From: Liminaster sp017519885
GTDB taxonomy: Bacteria; Bacteroidota; Bacteroidia; Bacteroidales; UBA3663
Length of the DNA: 64,000 nucleotides
NCBI GenBank assembly: GCA_017519885.1
Contig: JAFWRO010000007.1
Coordinates: forward strand, 48,963 to 112,962
Reading direction: 5' to 3'
The notes under the pieces were generated by a model. It was given only the letters and a program-made list of their open reading frames with translations. It was not told where the DNA came from and did no database searches. Below, in pieces: positions 6,681 to 16,812 of the stretch (its first letter is position 1; the number at the start of each line of letters is the position of its first letter). The position numbers and the translations under genes were made by a program.

Positions 6681-9011
6681 CTAACGCACGCAAATCTGGT
6701 CCAGGACGATACCTTCATAAGGCGTTTTGAGCCTCAAAATCTGCTTTTTCCCGCGTTTGCAGGGCAATTTGACGCACTTCACAGCCTGGTTACGGAGCAC
6801 ATTTTGCTTCCATTCCTCACTTCGACCCACAGTGCGGTAATCTACCGAACAGTATTCTTTCGCATCGAGCGACACTTCGACTGCGAGGTGTTCATCATCG
6901 ACGGGATGCGTGGGCAGCAAATGGAGTTCCACGGTCAAAGAATCGGCATCCTTGGGCGCTGTGAACGTATAGGTCACCTCCTCGTTGGGCAGAAGCAGGA
7001 TGGCTTTCCCTGCATAGCCCAGCCCCTCACAAGGCGCATAGCGTCCTTTGGCATCGGTTCCCTCCCATTGGGCAATAGAGTTTGCCTCTTCAGGCCACGG
7101 TTCGTCCACCTGGGTATGCTCCACAGGCTCGAAGACGCTCAGTTTACGCGGTTTGTAGTCCATGATGCGGTTCCATTTGCCGTTGTTGTGGATTCCCTCG
7201 TTGTAGATTTGCGTCAGATGCACGATGCTGTCGAAGGCGGCATCGCTCCGCTCCCACTCCATCAGGCCGTGTCGTGCATATTGGGCAAAGAGCAATTTGC
7301 GATTCATCTGGTCAGCAGCCTGCACAGGATATTTCACCAGTTGGAAATAAGCGTCCTTCCTATCCTCGGGGATACGCTTGTCAATCGCCTCGGCATTGTC
7401 CGAAAGGCGCTGATAGTCTTTGAGGCGCTGCTTGACGTAGTTTTTGCTCCATGGCAGGTCGCGAACTGTGCCCCAATATCGTTTGTCAGCCTCCTCGGTG
7501 CGTGTACCGCCCAGGAACTCGGGTTTACGCACAAAAGCCAGTCTGAACGATTCATCCATCATCGCCTGGAGGTCTTTCGATAGTTCTTTGCCGAATTCAC
7601 GGGCATAGAACTGTCGCGCGTGCTCCATCACGCCCATCTTGTTCACCTTGTCGATGTCCCAAGCCATGTCCATGAAAAGTTCTATCTGATACTCTGCCGG
7701 CTTGATGTCGCCCACGTTGAGGATCCAGATCTTCTTAATGCCCTTGTCATAGGCCAGCTTCATCTGCTGGTAAAGCAAGGCTGGGCTGAACGTGCCGAGC
7801 CAAAGATAATCGTGCGGACGCCCCCAATAGGAAACATGGTAATAGATGCCATTGCCTCCCTGTCGTGCAGCCTCAGCCTCGGTGGGGAAATGTCGGATAT
7901 ATCCATAATTGTCGTCACACCACATCAGGCAGACGTCCTCTGGCACTTCCAGGCCCGCGTGGTAGATGTCGAGCACCTCCTTATATGGGATGAAGACCTG
8001 TGGCACCTGAGTTACATCTTCGTTGACGTATTGTTTCAAGAGTTGACGCTGGTCAGCAATAGCTCGCTTGAGCACAGCCTTCTGTTCCTCTACTCCTTTG
8101 GCTCCAAGCATACCGCTGTCATGCACGCCACGCATACCGATGGTATAGAGTATCTCCTGACCTGCGACCTCCTTCATACGGTCTTCCCAAAAGCGATAGA
8201 CCTCAGCCGAATTGTTCACATAGTCATAATCTCCCACACCACGGCGAGGCCATTCTCCTGCTGGGCTGGTGGCCATAGGCTCGCAATGACTACCTCCCAT
8301 ATAGATGCCATAGCGGGCAGCCGCCTCACGGTTGCCAGGTACGAGGAAGAAAGGTACCGTGACTTCATGCATGGCGGGCCAGATGGTATTGGCACGCAGA
8401 CGAAGCAGCAGTTCGAAGACCTTTGCGTAGGTCTTCGGTCCTATTTGTCCCGCCACGTCTGTCGGTTCATAGTTTTGCGAACTCCAAGGCATCAGTCCCC
8501 AATCCTCATCGTTGATGAAGATGCCACGGAAAGGCACGTCTGGTTTCTGGTCAATCGTTGTACCTTCGGCGACGCGCAGTTCTTTCTGCTTGCGTGCAGT
8601 TGCATCTGCCCACCATTCCCAAGGAGAGACACCCAGCAAGCGCGACACCTCCAACAGGCCATAGGCCATACCATGTGCATCTGAGGCGTTGAGAGTCAGG
8701 TTTCCATCTTTGGCTTCCAGACGGAAATGTTCCCAACCTTCGAGCGTATCGTTGCCCATCAAGATGACGTGTCCCTTCGCAGCAGCGCTGTCAAGGGTGG
8801 CAGCGATATGCAGTTCTGCATCGAGCACCGTGGCAAAATCATATGCAAGTAATTCCAAAGCCGTTTTCACCACAGGCGCAACGCCAGCCGTATCACATTG
8901 GATATAGATGGGATCGCCCTGCTTCGCTACGAAGTCCTGTTGTGACCCATTGCCGCAGCCCGTCAGCAAACCGATTGCCGTAAGCGACAAAAATAGAAAT
9001 GAATGCTTCAT
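6681..9011 (-). CDS. GH115-family alpha-glucuronidase-like lipoprotein
   Basis: GH115 enzymes remove (4-O-methyl-)glucuronic acid from plant glycans. The 776-residue product starts with a lipoprotein signal (MKHSFLFLSLTAIGLLTGC, lipid on Cys19), so it is probably surface- or periplasm-anchored. Family features run in order: an N-terminal alpha/beta domain (residues 30-130), then GIFINDEDWGLMPWS, LLLRLRANTIWPAMHEVTVPFF and GSHCEPM. Further on are the IGMRGVHDSGM stretch and the MWCDDNYGYIRHFPT segment of the barrel domain. The C-terminal ~150 residues form a beta-rich accessory domain. Length is at the short end of the family. It is the last gene of an esterase-GH28-GH115 operon 12 bases after GH28. 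The exact substrate (xylan, arabinogalactan or pectin side chain) cannot be told; the neighbours favour pectin-linked glycans. Confidence 0.88.
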   Translation of the reverse strand: MKHSFLFLSLTAIGLLTGCGNGSQQDFVAKQGDPIYIQCDTAGVAPVVKTALELLAYDFATVLDAELHIAATLDSAAAKGHVILMGNDTLEGWEHFRLEAKDGNLTLNASDAHGMAYGLLEVSRLLGVSPWEWWADATARKQKELRVAEGTTIDQKPDVPFRGIFINDEDWGLMPWSSQNYEPTDVAGQIGPKTYAKVFELLLRLRANTIWPAMHEVTVPFFLVPGNREAAARYGIYMGGSHCEPMATSPAGEWPRRGVGDYDYVNNSAEVYRFWEDRMKEVAGQEILYTIGMRGVHDSGMLGAKGVEEQKAVLKRAIADQRQLLKQYVNEDVTQVPQVFIPYKEVLDIYHAGLEVPEDVCLMWCDDNYGYIRHFPTEAEAARQGGNGIYYHVSYWGRPHDYLWLGTFSPALLYQQMKLAYDKGIKKIWILNVGDIKPAEYQIELFMDMAWDIDKVNKMGVMEHARQFYAREFGKELSKDLQAMMDESFRLAFVRKPEFLGGTRTEEADKRYWGTVRDLPWSKNYVKQRLKDYQRLSDNAEAIDKRIPEDRKDAYFQLVKYPVQAADQMNRKLLFAQYARHGLMEWERSDAAFDSIVHLTQIYNEGIHNNGKWNRIMDYKPRKLSVFEPVEHTQVDEPWPEEANSIAQWEGTDAKGRYAPCEGLGYAGKAILLLPNEEVTYTFTAPKDADSLTVELHLLPTHPVDDEHLAVEVSLDAKEYCSVDYRTVGRSEEWKQNVLRNQAVKCVKLPCKRGKKQILRLKTPYEGIVLDQICVR

Positions 9012-9023
9012 TGTTGTGTGTTA

Positions 9024-10412
9024 TCAATATGTTTTTCTCAAAATGCCATCTCTCGAAGTGACAAAGTCTGCATTCTTGATCGTGACATTCTCCACATTAT
9101 TTATATTAGTAGCATATTTGGTCACCAGTTCCACCTTGAGGTTCTCGATCGCCACATTGCGGATAGGCAGGTGTTCGTCACCGTTCAGGTCGATGGCAAT
9201 GCCTACCGAGTCGCATTCCAGATCCCTGATGTGCAGGCCGTCAATCTCGGTATAGACCGTATCATAATCGGGCAGTTTACGCCATTGGTAGAGCACGTCG
9301 GTATCGACAGCCACCAGTCGTTGAGCCGAACGCACCTGAGCTCGCTCCATGTAGATGTTCTTCACGAAACCACCACGTCGGTGATTGGTCTTCACGTAAA
9401 ACACGGCCTTCACATCGCCTACGGCCCTGCAATCGTGCATCCAAACGTTCCGCACGCCTCCCGACATTTCCGAACCGATGCCGAGCAGTACATGTCCATC
9501 TTCCACCACGCAGTTCCTTACCACAATGTTCTCAGTGGGCTTGTTCAGCCGCCAAGCGTCCTGGTTACGACCTGCCTTGATCACCACAGCGTCATCACCC
9601 TGGTTGAAGTGGCAGTTCTCGACCAACAGATTGCTTGTCATGTCGATGTCGATGCCGTCGTTGTTGTGGCCATGGGCATAAACATCGAGGCCACGCACCA
9701 CGCCCTCATTGCACATATAGAGATGGATGGTCCAGAATGGGCTTTCGCGAATCTTGAAGTCCTCAAGCACGATGTTCTTGCAGCGATTGAACTGTATCAG
9801 ATGGGGCCGCATGTTGCTCTCTGGCAGATCCGTCAGCCGACGTTCTTCCACAGGAGTCAGTTCCGAGCACCAGCGATAAAGTTCACGCGTGGCATCCTGA
9901 TGAGCCTGTGGTCGTTTGAACCACACCTTCCACAAGTCCATCTTCGGTGCCAACGTTCCTGTGCCCGAAATCTTGATGTTCTTGCATTCGAAAGCATAGA
10001 TTAAAGGCGAGTAGTTGTAGCACTCCACACCCTCCCAAGTAGTGAAGACTGCGGGCAAATAATCTGCCGGATTATCCGTAAAGACCAACCGAGCCCCTTC
10101 TTCCAGATGCAGATCCACGTTATCCATCAGGTGAATCGGCCCTGTAATCCACTCTCCCGCAGGCACAACAACGTGTCCACCACCCGCCTTGTTGCAGGCT
10201 TTGATGGCCTTGGCAATTGCCTTTGTGCTCACCGTCTTTCCATCCGCTTTGGCGCCAAACTTCTTGATGTTGAAGTCCTTCGTTGGATAGATGAACTCAT
10301 GGATTGACGCCATTTCGAATGGAGCATCCTTAATCTCCACAATCTTATATTCCTGTGCCCAACATCCTACGCTCATCAATAATGCAACAGTCAATAATGC
10401 AATCTTTCTCAT
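9024..10412 (-). CDS. GH28-family polygalacturonase-like hydrolase
   Basis: GH28 enzymes hydrolyse galacturonosyl bonds in pectin using a right-handed beta-helix. The 462-residue product has a signal peptide (MRKIALLTVALLMSVGCWAQ) and the family core: NNDGIDID near residue 252, GDDAVVIKAG near 272 and GIGSEMSGGVRNV near 300. The last aligns with the usual G-H-G block but has Ile in place of His. VKTNHRRGG stands where R-I-K normally lies. The Asp residues used for catalysis are present. The altered H and RIK sites are common in exo-acting or rhamnogalacturonan-active members, so an exo-enzyme is plausible. It lies 46 bases after the esterase gene in one operon. Confidence 0.88.
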   Translation of the reverse strand: MRKIALLTVALLMSVGCWAQEYKIVEIKDAPFEMASIHEFIYPTKDFNIKKFGAKADGKTVSTKAIAKAIKACNKAGGGHVVVPAGEWITGPIHLMDNVDLHLEEGARLVFTDNPADYLPAVFTTWEGVECYNYSPLIYAFECKNIKISGTGTLAPKMDLWKVWFKRPQAHQDATRELYRWCSELTPVEERRLTDLPESNMRPHLIQFNRCKNIVLEDFKIRESPFWTIHLYMCNEGVVRGLDVYAHGHNNDGIDIDMTSNLLVENCHFNQGDDAVVIKAGRNQDAWRLNKPTENIVVRNCVVEDGHVLLGIGSEMSGGVRNVWMHDCRAVGDVKAVFYVKTNHRRGGFVKNIYMERAQVRSAQRLVAVDTDVLYQWRKLPDYDTVYTEIDGLHIRDLECDSVGIAIDLNGDEHLPIRNVAIENLKVELVTKYATNINNVENVTIKNADFVTSRDGILRKTY

Positions 10413-10458
10413 AATGATTCTCTTTCCGCTTTTGTATATTAAAATAATGTGTGGGCTC

Positions 10459-11262
10459 TTATTTTAACATTGCCTCAGCATAACGCTTACCAAGTTCGAT
10501 GGCAGCTTCACGGCTGAAATGAGGATCGCCAGGATTGTCGGGCATACGATAATCCAATCCATTGCTCGTGACTTTTCGGCAATTAGGCACTTCGCGGGTT
10601 AGGCGGTCGAGGGTGCCGTGATTGAATGCATCGATCTTGGTCGAATCCTCCCATGCCCATTGCCCAACTTCGCCCACTACGACAGGCACTTCGTCACCCA
10701 CGCCCAGACCATTTCTAAGTGCAGCAATCATCTTCGAAAATCGCTCCACATAGATATCTCCAGCCGTTCCATTCGTGATGTCTGTCTCACCCTGGTGCCA
10801 AACAATGCCTTTCAACTTACCATACTGCAAGGCAGGGACAGCTCTCACCAGCGCCGAATCGAGATACGACACAAGGCTATCTCCACCCACCTGCCATGAT
10901 TTGAGGGCACTGCCTCCACGCGCATTCTGCACCAGCAAAACCTTACGCCCCGTCTTCTGATAGATAGCGGGACCGAACCCCACACCGGGACCAATCAACT
11001 GCATGCTAATGTCTTTGCGGATGTTGCTGTAACGATTGAGTGGAGCGACAGCAGGTTCTGGAACAAGTTCGGCATTCAGCAACCAAACACCCTCGAGAAC
11101 GTTCAACGTATCCTCGGGAAGAAAATAACCTCGTCCTGCACAATTTGACTGACCAATAAGCAGATAGATGTCATAATCATCGTTGTCATTGCAAGCGCCG
11201 AATAGAATAGCACAAACTGCTGCACACAGGCAGAAGCTAACATTTTTTACAAGTCTTTTCAT
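10459..11262 (-). CDS. SASA-family carbohydrate acetylesterase, lipoprotein
   Basis: These esterases remove acetyl groups from plant polysaccharides so that glycosidases can act. The start at 11262 (MKRLVKNVSFCLCAAVC) gives a lipoprotein signal ending in FGAC, with Cys24 as lipid site. An upstream ATG at 11337 would lie inside the promoter. The 267-residue product has the SGNH-like blocks of the sialate-O-acetylesterase/CE6 group: LLIGQSNCAGRG with the nucleophile Ser near residue 39, VWHQGETDI near 160, and DPHFSREA near the C-terminus with the catalytic Asp-x-His. It heads the esterase-GH28-GH115 operon. Confidence 0.85.
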   Translation of the reverse strand: MKRLVKNVSFCLCAAVCAILFGACNDNDDYDIYLLIGQSNCAGRGYFLPEDTLNVLEGVWLLNAELVPEPAVAPLNRYSNIRKDISMQLIGPGVGFGPAIYQKTGRKVLLVQNARGGSALKSWQVGGDSLVSYLDSALVRAVPALQYGKLKGIVWHQGETDITNGTAGDIYVERFSKMIAALRNGLGVGDEVPVVVGEVGQWAWEDSTKIDAFNHGTLDRLTREVPNCRKVTSNGLDYRMPDNPGDPHFSREAAIELGKRYAEAMLK

Positions 11263-11334
11263 AATGACAGTAGTGTTCCTATAAAAAGAAGAAGTCAAAA
11301 AGTAAATTAAGTATTTCTTGAAAATTATTTGCCG

Positions 11335-11366
11335 CAAAGGTAATTATTTTATTTCAATCTGCCAAA
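11335..11366 (-). promoter_or_regulatory. Promoter of the esterase-GH28-GH115 operon
   Basis: On the minus strand TTTGG is followed after a 20-base spacer by TACCTTTG. The start site would be about 65 bases before the ATG at 11262. This separates these three genes from the susCD-led operon, and gives them a housekeeping-type promoter. Confidence 0.7.
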
Positions 11367-11508
11367 TTTTCTCCAAATTTTCCCTAAAAAACAAATAAAA
11401 ACTGCGCAGGGGGAGGAATGTCCGCAGATTGTCCAATGCAGCCCACCCAAAAATCTTAGTCCAACGAAATATGAAAGCCACCTTCATCCTCGGCTCAATT
11501 TCGAACAG

Positions 11509-13941
11509 CTATTCTTCAATCCTATTTTGCTTAAGGATGCGAACGGGGCCAATCAGTCCACTGCGTAAGAGCGATGAATGAGGGTTGAAGAACTTGAAAT
11601 CGCTGAACGTATAGCGACGTGTGGGACGCGACTCGTGGTTTGCCAGCCATTCGGGAATCTCTTCAAGATAGCAGCCTACAGCAGGCTTGTCGGGTGAATA
11701 AGTATAGACTAGGGGTTCGCTCCAATGGGCGTCGTCGGGTTCCTGTTCGTCGCCGATCATTCGGTTTGCCCAAAGGTTGGTGATGCGTATTTCTATGTTG
11801 TTAGTTCCCTTGTGAAGCATTCCTGTGACATCTACTTGGTAGGGCGCCATCCAGACGACCCCACCACAAGGTATTCCGTTGACCGATACTTCGGCAATGT
11901 TCTTCATTTCGCCCAAATCGAGAACGAACGAACAGTTTTCGGTGTCCTTCAGAAACTTTCGGTCGATATTGATGGAGGTGCGATAGGTGGCCGTGCCTGA
12001 AAAATATCGGATACCAGCATCAGAATGCTCGGTCCACGAGATGAGGCTATCGAGCTTGATTTCAGTTGGTGCGCCCCAACCCGCAGGGAAGTTGATGGTC
12101 CATGAAGTATTGACGTTTCGGCTGTCGAGTGTTTCCTGCCGATGGAATTTGATGCCGGGTCCTGTCGAGTTAGCCTGCTTTCTTAATAGAATAAAGGTAG
12201 AGGCATATGGCGACAGTTCGAGGGCAATTTGTGTTTGTCCGTCGAGTTGTTCCCAATCTGCTTCGCGTATTGAGCCATCGGTAGCATTCCATAACTCGGG
12301 TATGCGCCCAGTGGTAGAGAGTATCACCTTTTGTCGAACATCAGTGTTCTGCTGATTGCAGACGAAGAAGATATCGGCTTCCTCGCAGCGGCGATGGAGC
12401 CAAAGAATGGAGTCAGAAGAATTGGAGAAAGAGAGCTCGCAGTCGGTCATTCCCGTTACGTCTCTACCACGCTGCAACAGGCTTTGGCAACGCCCAAGAT
12501 AAGCAAAGAAGGCCTTGCCGGCATTGTCCCACCACGTCTGGCCTATCGAGAACTGTGTGCCCCATTTTCCGAACGACATACCCGGTTTGACATCAAGCCA
12601 GGGATTCTGTGCTCCGGCATGCAGCATCAGCATGTTGACGCCTTGGGCAAAGGCACGATCGGCGATGGGTTTGAGTGCGGCAGGATCGTCCTGCCAGGCT
12701 GTGAGCGGCCAGCAAGTGAAGCCCTCGCCATAGAGGTACTGGCGTCCTTGCCTACGTACGATGTCTCCCAGCTTTCGGACGCTGCCACCTCCCCAATGGC
12801 TGGGACGTGTCCAGAACTCGGCGCAAAGGAGTATGTTGTGGTCCATCCGCTCGCATACCATCTCGGTATTTAATGGAGCACCATATGGTTGGATGAGGAG
12901 TTGCATACCTGGCGTCTGTTCGGTCAGTTCCTTCATGTGGAGGTAGTAATGCTCGGTAAAAAGTTCTTCGATGGTGGTCTGCCAATCGCGCTTGAATGGC
13001 TTGGCCAGGGAGTCGGGCAGGGAGTATCCAGCCAGGCTTGGAAGCCACGGGGTGAGGTCGTAATGCCGACGCGAGAGGAACTCTTCACGCATCAGAGGTG
13101 TCCAGTCCTGAGGCCCTGCTTCGTAACTGTCGATCTCCAGGCGGCAGAAGGTTCGTCCTGCCAACGTGTCGGCCAGTTGCAGCAAAAGGGAGGGATAGGA
13201 CTGCCAGAAATGATCGACCGCTTCACGGCTCATCTTGTCACATTCCAATCCACTGCCCGATGGAGGTGCCTGGCTGGCATTGGTCTTGCCACTGCTGCAA
13301 TGACCTATGCGCAGGATTGTCCAATCACCTTGGGGCACTTCCCACGTCAATGAGTTGGCAAGGGTGTCGAAGAATGCTGTGAGGTCAATCACTTCGGCAG
13401 GGTTGTAGGGATAGACGTTAGGGAAGGCCAAGATAGCGATGTCGGCATAATAGCCTGTCTCCAAGGGTCGGGTTAGACTGATGCTTTGCGTCCGACGCTT
13501 GCGTTCACCTCGCACTTGTGCTGTGGTCCAGATGAGGCGCTGCATGGAATATTCGGGTCTTACGGAAGGATGGGCCGATGAAGACCAACCCGGGCAATTG
13601 TGAGTGCCGAATGAAAGTCCCAGTCGGGCACATTCGTTGATGGCGTGGTGCATCAGACTGCACCATTTCTCATTACCTATCAGTACTGTCGAGTCGCCCA
13701 GATGTGTTTGTATCTGGCCTCCGATCTGGAAATTCTGCACACCTCCCAGTCCTGCCTCCCGATAGGCTTCCAGATCATGGGTGATGCCTTCCCGACTCAC
13801 TACGCCATTCATCCATTGCCAAATAATGATGGGGCGCATAGACATCGGCGGCTGCTGGAAATCGCTGACGAGGTCTCCAGCCGAAACCATACTAGTTGTC
13901 AATCCAAGAAAAAGTGCTACGATAGTTCTTTTCATTGTCAT
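11509..13941 (-). CDS. GH106-family alpha-L-rhamnosidase
   Basis: GH106 enzymes remove alpha-L-rhamnose, for example from rhamnogalacturonan. The 810-residue product has a signal peptide (MKRTIVALFLGLTTSMVSAG; the start may be the ATG at 13941 or two codons later). Typical blocks are IIWQWMNGVVSREGITHDLEAY near residue 38, HNCPGWSSSAHPSV near 114, and LEIDSYEAGPQDWTPLM near 265, whose acidic residues match the active-site region of the family. A C-terminal beta-sandwich (residues 640-770) with LWANRMIGDEQEP follows. It comes 12 bases after the GH2 gene and is the last enzyme of the susC-led operon. Another member of the family lies at 39702-42167. Confidence 0.88.
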   Translation of the reverse strand: MTMKRTIVALFLGLTTSMVSAGDLVSDFQQPPMSMRPIIIWQWMNGVVSREGITHDLEAYREAGLGGVQNFQIGGQIQTHLGDSTVLIGNEKWCSLMHHAINECARLGLSFGTHNCPGWSSSAHPSVRPEYSMQRLIWTTAQVRGERKRRTQSISLTRPLETGYYADIAILAFPNVYPYNPAEVIDLTAFFDTLANSLTWEVPQGDWTILRIGHCSSGKTNASQAPPSGSGLECDKMSREAVDHFWQSYPSLLLQLADTLAGRTFCRLEIDSYEAGPQDWTPLMREEFLSRRHYDLTPWLPSLAGYSLPDSLAKPFKRDWQTTIEELFTEHYYLHMKELTEQTPGMQLLIQPYGAPLNTEMVCERMDHNILLCAEFWTRPSHWGGGSVRKLGDIVRRQGRQYLYGEGFTCWPLTAWQDDPAALKPIADRAFAQGVNMLMLHAGAQNPWLDVKPGMSFGKWGTQFSIGQTWWDNAGKAFFAYLGRCQSLLQRGRDVTGMTDCELSFSNSSDSILWLHRRCEEADIFFVCNQQNTDVRQKVILSTTGRIPELWNATDGSIREADWEQLDGQTQIALELSPYASTFILLRKQANSTGPGIKFHRQETLDSRNVNTSWTINFPAGWGAPTEIKLDSLISWTEHSDAGIRYFSGTATYRTSINIDRKFLKDTENCSFVLDLGEMKNIAEVSVNGIPCGGVVWMAPYQVDVTGMLHKGTNNIEIRITNLWANRMIGDEQEPDDAHWSEPLVYTYSPDKPAVGCYLEEIPEWLANHESRPTRRYTFSDFKFFNPHSSLLRSGLIGPVRILKQNRIEE

Positions 13942-13953
13942 TTAGGTGTTATT

Positions 13954-16803
13954 TCATTGCTTCAATTCGATTCGGAGTCTGCCTGCAAAATGCTGGTTGC
14001 TATGTGTCTGTTCGAAAAATTCATCTGCGGCTCGCCCTTTCTCCGGGCGAGGATAAATGGTCGAGACAAGATGTAGGACATCGGCCATCATGGCTTCGTG
14101 CTCAAGATAGCCATCGTAGACAAACGACAAGCAATATGAGTCGTAAATGCAATCGACCCGTTCGACCTTCTTCGTCCCTGTCAGTTGGCGAGCATCTGTT
14201 TCCCAATAACCCAAGATGGAGGCAGCGCACCGGTTGGAATAGGCATCGTAGGGACCTTGTCCCAACCAATTGAGACGAGTCAATGAAGGATTCACGTTGA
14301 TGGTCAAGCCAACATGCGGCAGGTCGTTGACTTCGACCGAGGGATCGATTGAGTAGGAAATGGTGAGGCTGCCATCGGTCGAGATGACGTAGCTGTAATG
14401 CGCCTTGAAGCGATTGTTCGCATCGACCAAACATTCCACATCGGCTTCGATCTCATAACCATCAGCCGTCGGTCGGACATTCCATGCCTTCACATAACTT
14501 TCGAACAGATTGAGGTCGGGACACGTCTTTGGCCGACCTTTCATCGAAAGTGTTTCACTGCTGTCGAGGGTGCGCCAAAGGGTAGGGCGTAGATGCTGTG
14601 CCAAAGAAAAGTCATCGTGGACGATAGCATCCAACAGTCCTGAGCGTGCATCGAAGCGATAGGTGAGTTTGCCCACTGTAAACTCCTCCTTGATTCCTTT
14701 TGTATGGGAGACTGGGTGTGCGTTCGGCGTTGACACGCCGAGGCCCTTCGGAATGAGTCGGATGGCGTGTCGGGCTATATCGTGCCCTGCTGCATCTCTG
14801 ATGGTGAGCCAAACGTAGTGGCAAAGGCCTTGAGTGGGATGTTCGATTGCATCGAGCGGAAGAGAAAAAACAGCAGAAGTATGCGGCTTCCCATCGATGC
14901 ATCCTATGCCTTTTGTCAGTTCATGCCCTTCGCAGAAGATCTGCCACTCTATCTTGAACTGATTCAGGTCGGTGAAGTCGTAGTCATTCTGGAGTAGAAT
15001 CCTTGCAGTTTCCTCACCCGGGATAAACTCCAAGGATGACGCAAGCGGATAAATGGGCGCATAGACGGCCTTGGTTTCGTAATAGTCGTCGGTAGGATTG
15101 CGATAGGAATCGACAATGCCATCCCAACCTCGTGAATCGATGCGCAGATAGGGGTCGTCGCCCGTCATCTCATTGGCAGGCTCCTTTCTAGGAGTAGGGG
15201 CAGCCACCCCCTGGTCGGCCCACATCCAGACGGCAGCTCCTGCACCTGATGGATAGCGAGTGAGTGCGTGCCAGCGTTCGGCTAGTCCTCCGAACCCCTT
15301 GGTACCGTATGCATGCGTATATTCGGTGGAGATAATCGGACGGCTGGAATGGGCTGCAAGTTGCTCGTAGAGTCCAGGTGTCCAGTAATGGACCGACAAC
15401 AAGTCAACCTCTTCGGGCAGCGTTTCCTCGAAGCGCCATGGAATGAGCACTGGCCGCGTGGGATCGATGCCTTTAGCAAGTCGGATGCAGGCAAGATGCA
15501 TCTGCGTCAGCGGGTCCTCGTTGCCAACCGACCAGTAGATGACCGAAGCGTTGTTGCGGTCACGGCTGACGGTTTCGTAGGTGCGTTGAAGTGCACCGTC
15601 GATGTGTGAAGGCTGGTAGAAGTAGTCGTTGCCGCCCCCAATGCCTACTTCGGCACCCACATACATGCCGATGGAATCGCACATCTCGATGAATCCCTTG
15701 GCATGCTGATAGTGACAGAGGCGCAGGTAATTGATGTTAGCCTCCTTCATCATAGTGAGGTCATGAAGCCAGTGCTGGCGCGTGGTGGCACGGCCTACGG
15801 TCGGCCATTCATCATGGCGGTTGACTCCTCTCAGTTTCACGGCCTGACCGTTGATGCGCAAAACACCTCCATCGGTTTCGATTTCTCGGAATCCGATTTT
15901 TTGATGCCAGCGATGACTGATCTTGCCGTCTTCTACCAGGCAGATCGATAGATCATAGAGATTCGGGGTTTCGGCATTCCAAAGTTGTGGATGCTCGATG
16001 TGGTACTGCAGATGTACCTCCTTGCCTGTATATGCATGGCTTTCGACTTCAACGTTTCTATTCAAGATTGTCTTTCCTTCCTTGTCGATGAGCGAGACGC
16101 TGAGTGTATAGGGATGTCCTCCGTTGGGCCTGTAGATTTGTACGTTGTGAGGATTCTGCTGATCGGCCACGAGGACACGGATGTCCAGATTGGCATTGAC
16201 GTACTGTTGGTCGAGGTCGGTGGTGACACTGACATCCTCGATCCATCTTCCCTTGGGTAGCACGAAGAGCTTCACATCACGATAAATTCCTCCCAGAGAC
16301 CAGTCGTCGTTGGTGTCGAAGCGATAGTCTCGGCTTGCCTGTATCACCTTTACGGCAAGCAGATTCTCCTCACCTGCCTTGATGGCTCGGGTCACATCCA
16401 TACGGAAGGTGGTGAACCCGCCTTCGTGACGGTCGATGTAGTTTCCGTTCAGCCATACTTCACACGCAGACCACACACCGCCAAACTCCAACTGATAGCG
16501 TCGGTCGGAAGTCGTGGAGGGCACTCGGAACGTATGTCGATAGAAACCTATACTGGCCGAATCTCCCTTGAAGCCTTGATAAACGGGTTCCTCAAAACCT
16601 TCGATGGCCCAGCAGGAGGGAACAGAAATCGGGCTGAAGTCGTTCGTCTCGAAATCGACCCTATGGAAATCGGTGAGGGTCTGGGCTTCGACGCTGGTCG
16701 GGGCAAGACGGAACTGCCATGTCCCGTTTAGATTCAATGTGTCTTGAGCATGGGCATAAGCCGTGAGAGCCAACAGTGCTACGAGGCAAATGGGTCGTTT
16801 CAT
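13954..16803 (-). CDS. GH2-family beta-galactosidase-like enzyme
   Basis: The 949-residue product has a signal peptide (MKRPICLVALLALTAYAHAQ) and the LacZ-type layout. A jelly-roll domain (residues 25-220) is followed by an Ig-like domain (220-330) and a TIM barrel. The barrel carries GVNRHDEWP, the acid/base in VIYWSVGNEDPL near residue 420, and the nucleophile in PIISTEYTHAYG near 490. The beta-galactosidase small-chain region follows, to the C-terminus (LNWLGQGPYDAYSNR near 845). A glucuronidase or other GH2 activity cannot be excluded, but the small-chain domain favours beta-galactosidase. It starts 9 bases after a GH28 gene. In a pectin locus it would trim galactan side chains. Confidence 0.88.
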   Translation of the reverse strand: MKRPICLVALLALTAYAHAQDTLNLNGTWQFRLAPTSVEAQTLTDFHRVDFETNDFSPISVPSCWAIEGFEEPVYQGFKGDSASIGFYRHTFRVPSTTSDRRYQLEFGGVWSACEVWLNGNYIDRHEGGFTTFRMDVTRAIKAGEENLLAVKVIQASRDYRFDTNDDWSLGGIYRDVKLFVLPKGRWIEDVSVTTDLDQQYVNANLDIRVLVADQQNPHNVQIYRPNGGHPYTLSVSLIDKEGKTILNRNVEVESHAYTGKEVHLQYHIEHPQLWNAETPNLYDLSICLVEDGKISHRWHQKIGFREIETDGGVLRINGQAVKLRGVNRHDEWPTVGRATTRQHWLHDLTMMKEANINYLRLCHYQHAKGFIEMCDSIGMYVGAEVGIGGGNDYFYQPSHIDGALQRTYETVSRDRNNASVIYWSVGNEDPLTQMHLACIRLAKGIDPTRPVLIPWRFEETLPEEVDLLSVHYWTPGLYEQLAAHSSRPIISTEYTHAYGTKGFGGLAERWHALTRYPSGAGAAVWMWADQGVAAPTPRKEPANEMTGDDPYLRIDSRGWDGIVDSYRNPTDDYYETKAVYAPIYPLASSLEFIPGEETARILLQNDYDFTDLNQFKIEWQIFCEGHELTKGIGCIDGKPHTSAVFSLPLDAIEHPTQGLCHYVWLTIRDAAGHDIARHAIRLIPKGLGVSTPNAHPVSHTKGIKEEFTVGKLTYRFDARSGLLDAIVHDDFSLAQHLRPTLWRTLDSSETLSMKGRPKTCPDLNLFESYVKAWNVRPTADGYEIEADVECLVDANNRFKAHYSYVISTDGSLTISYSIDPSVEVNDLPHVGLTINVNPSLTRLNWLGQGPYDAYSNRCAASILGYWETDARQLTGTKKVERVDCIYDSYCLSFVYDGYLEHEAMMADVLHLVSTIYPRPEKGRAADEFFEQTHSNQHFAGRLRIELKQ

Positions 16804-16812
16804 ATTGTTTGT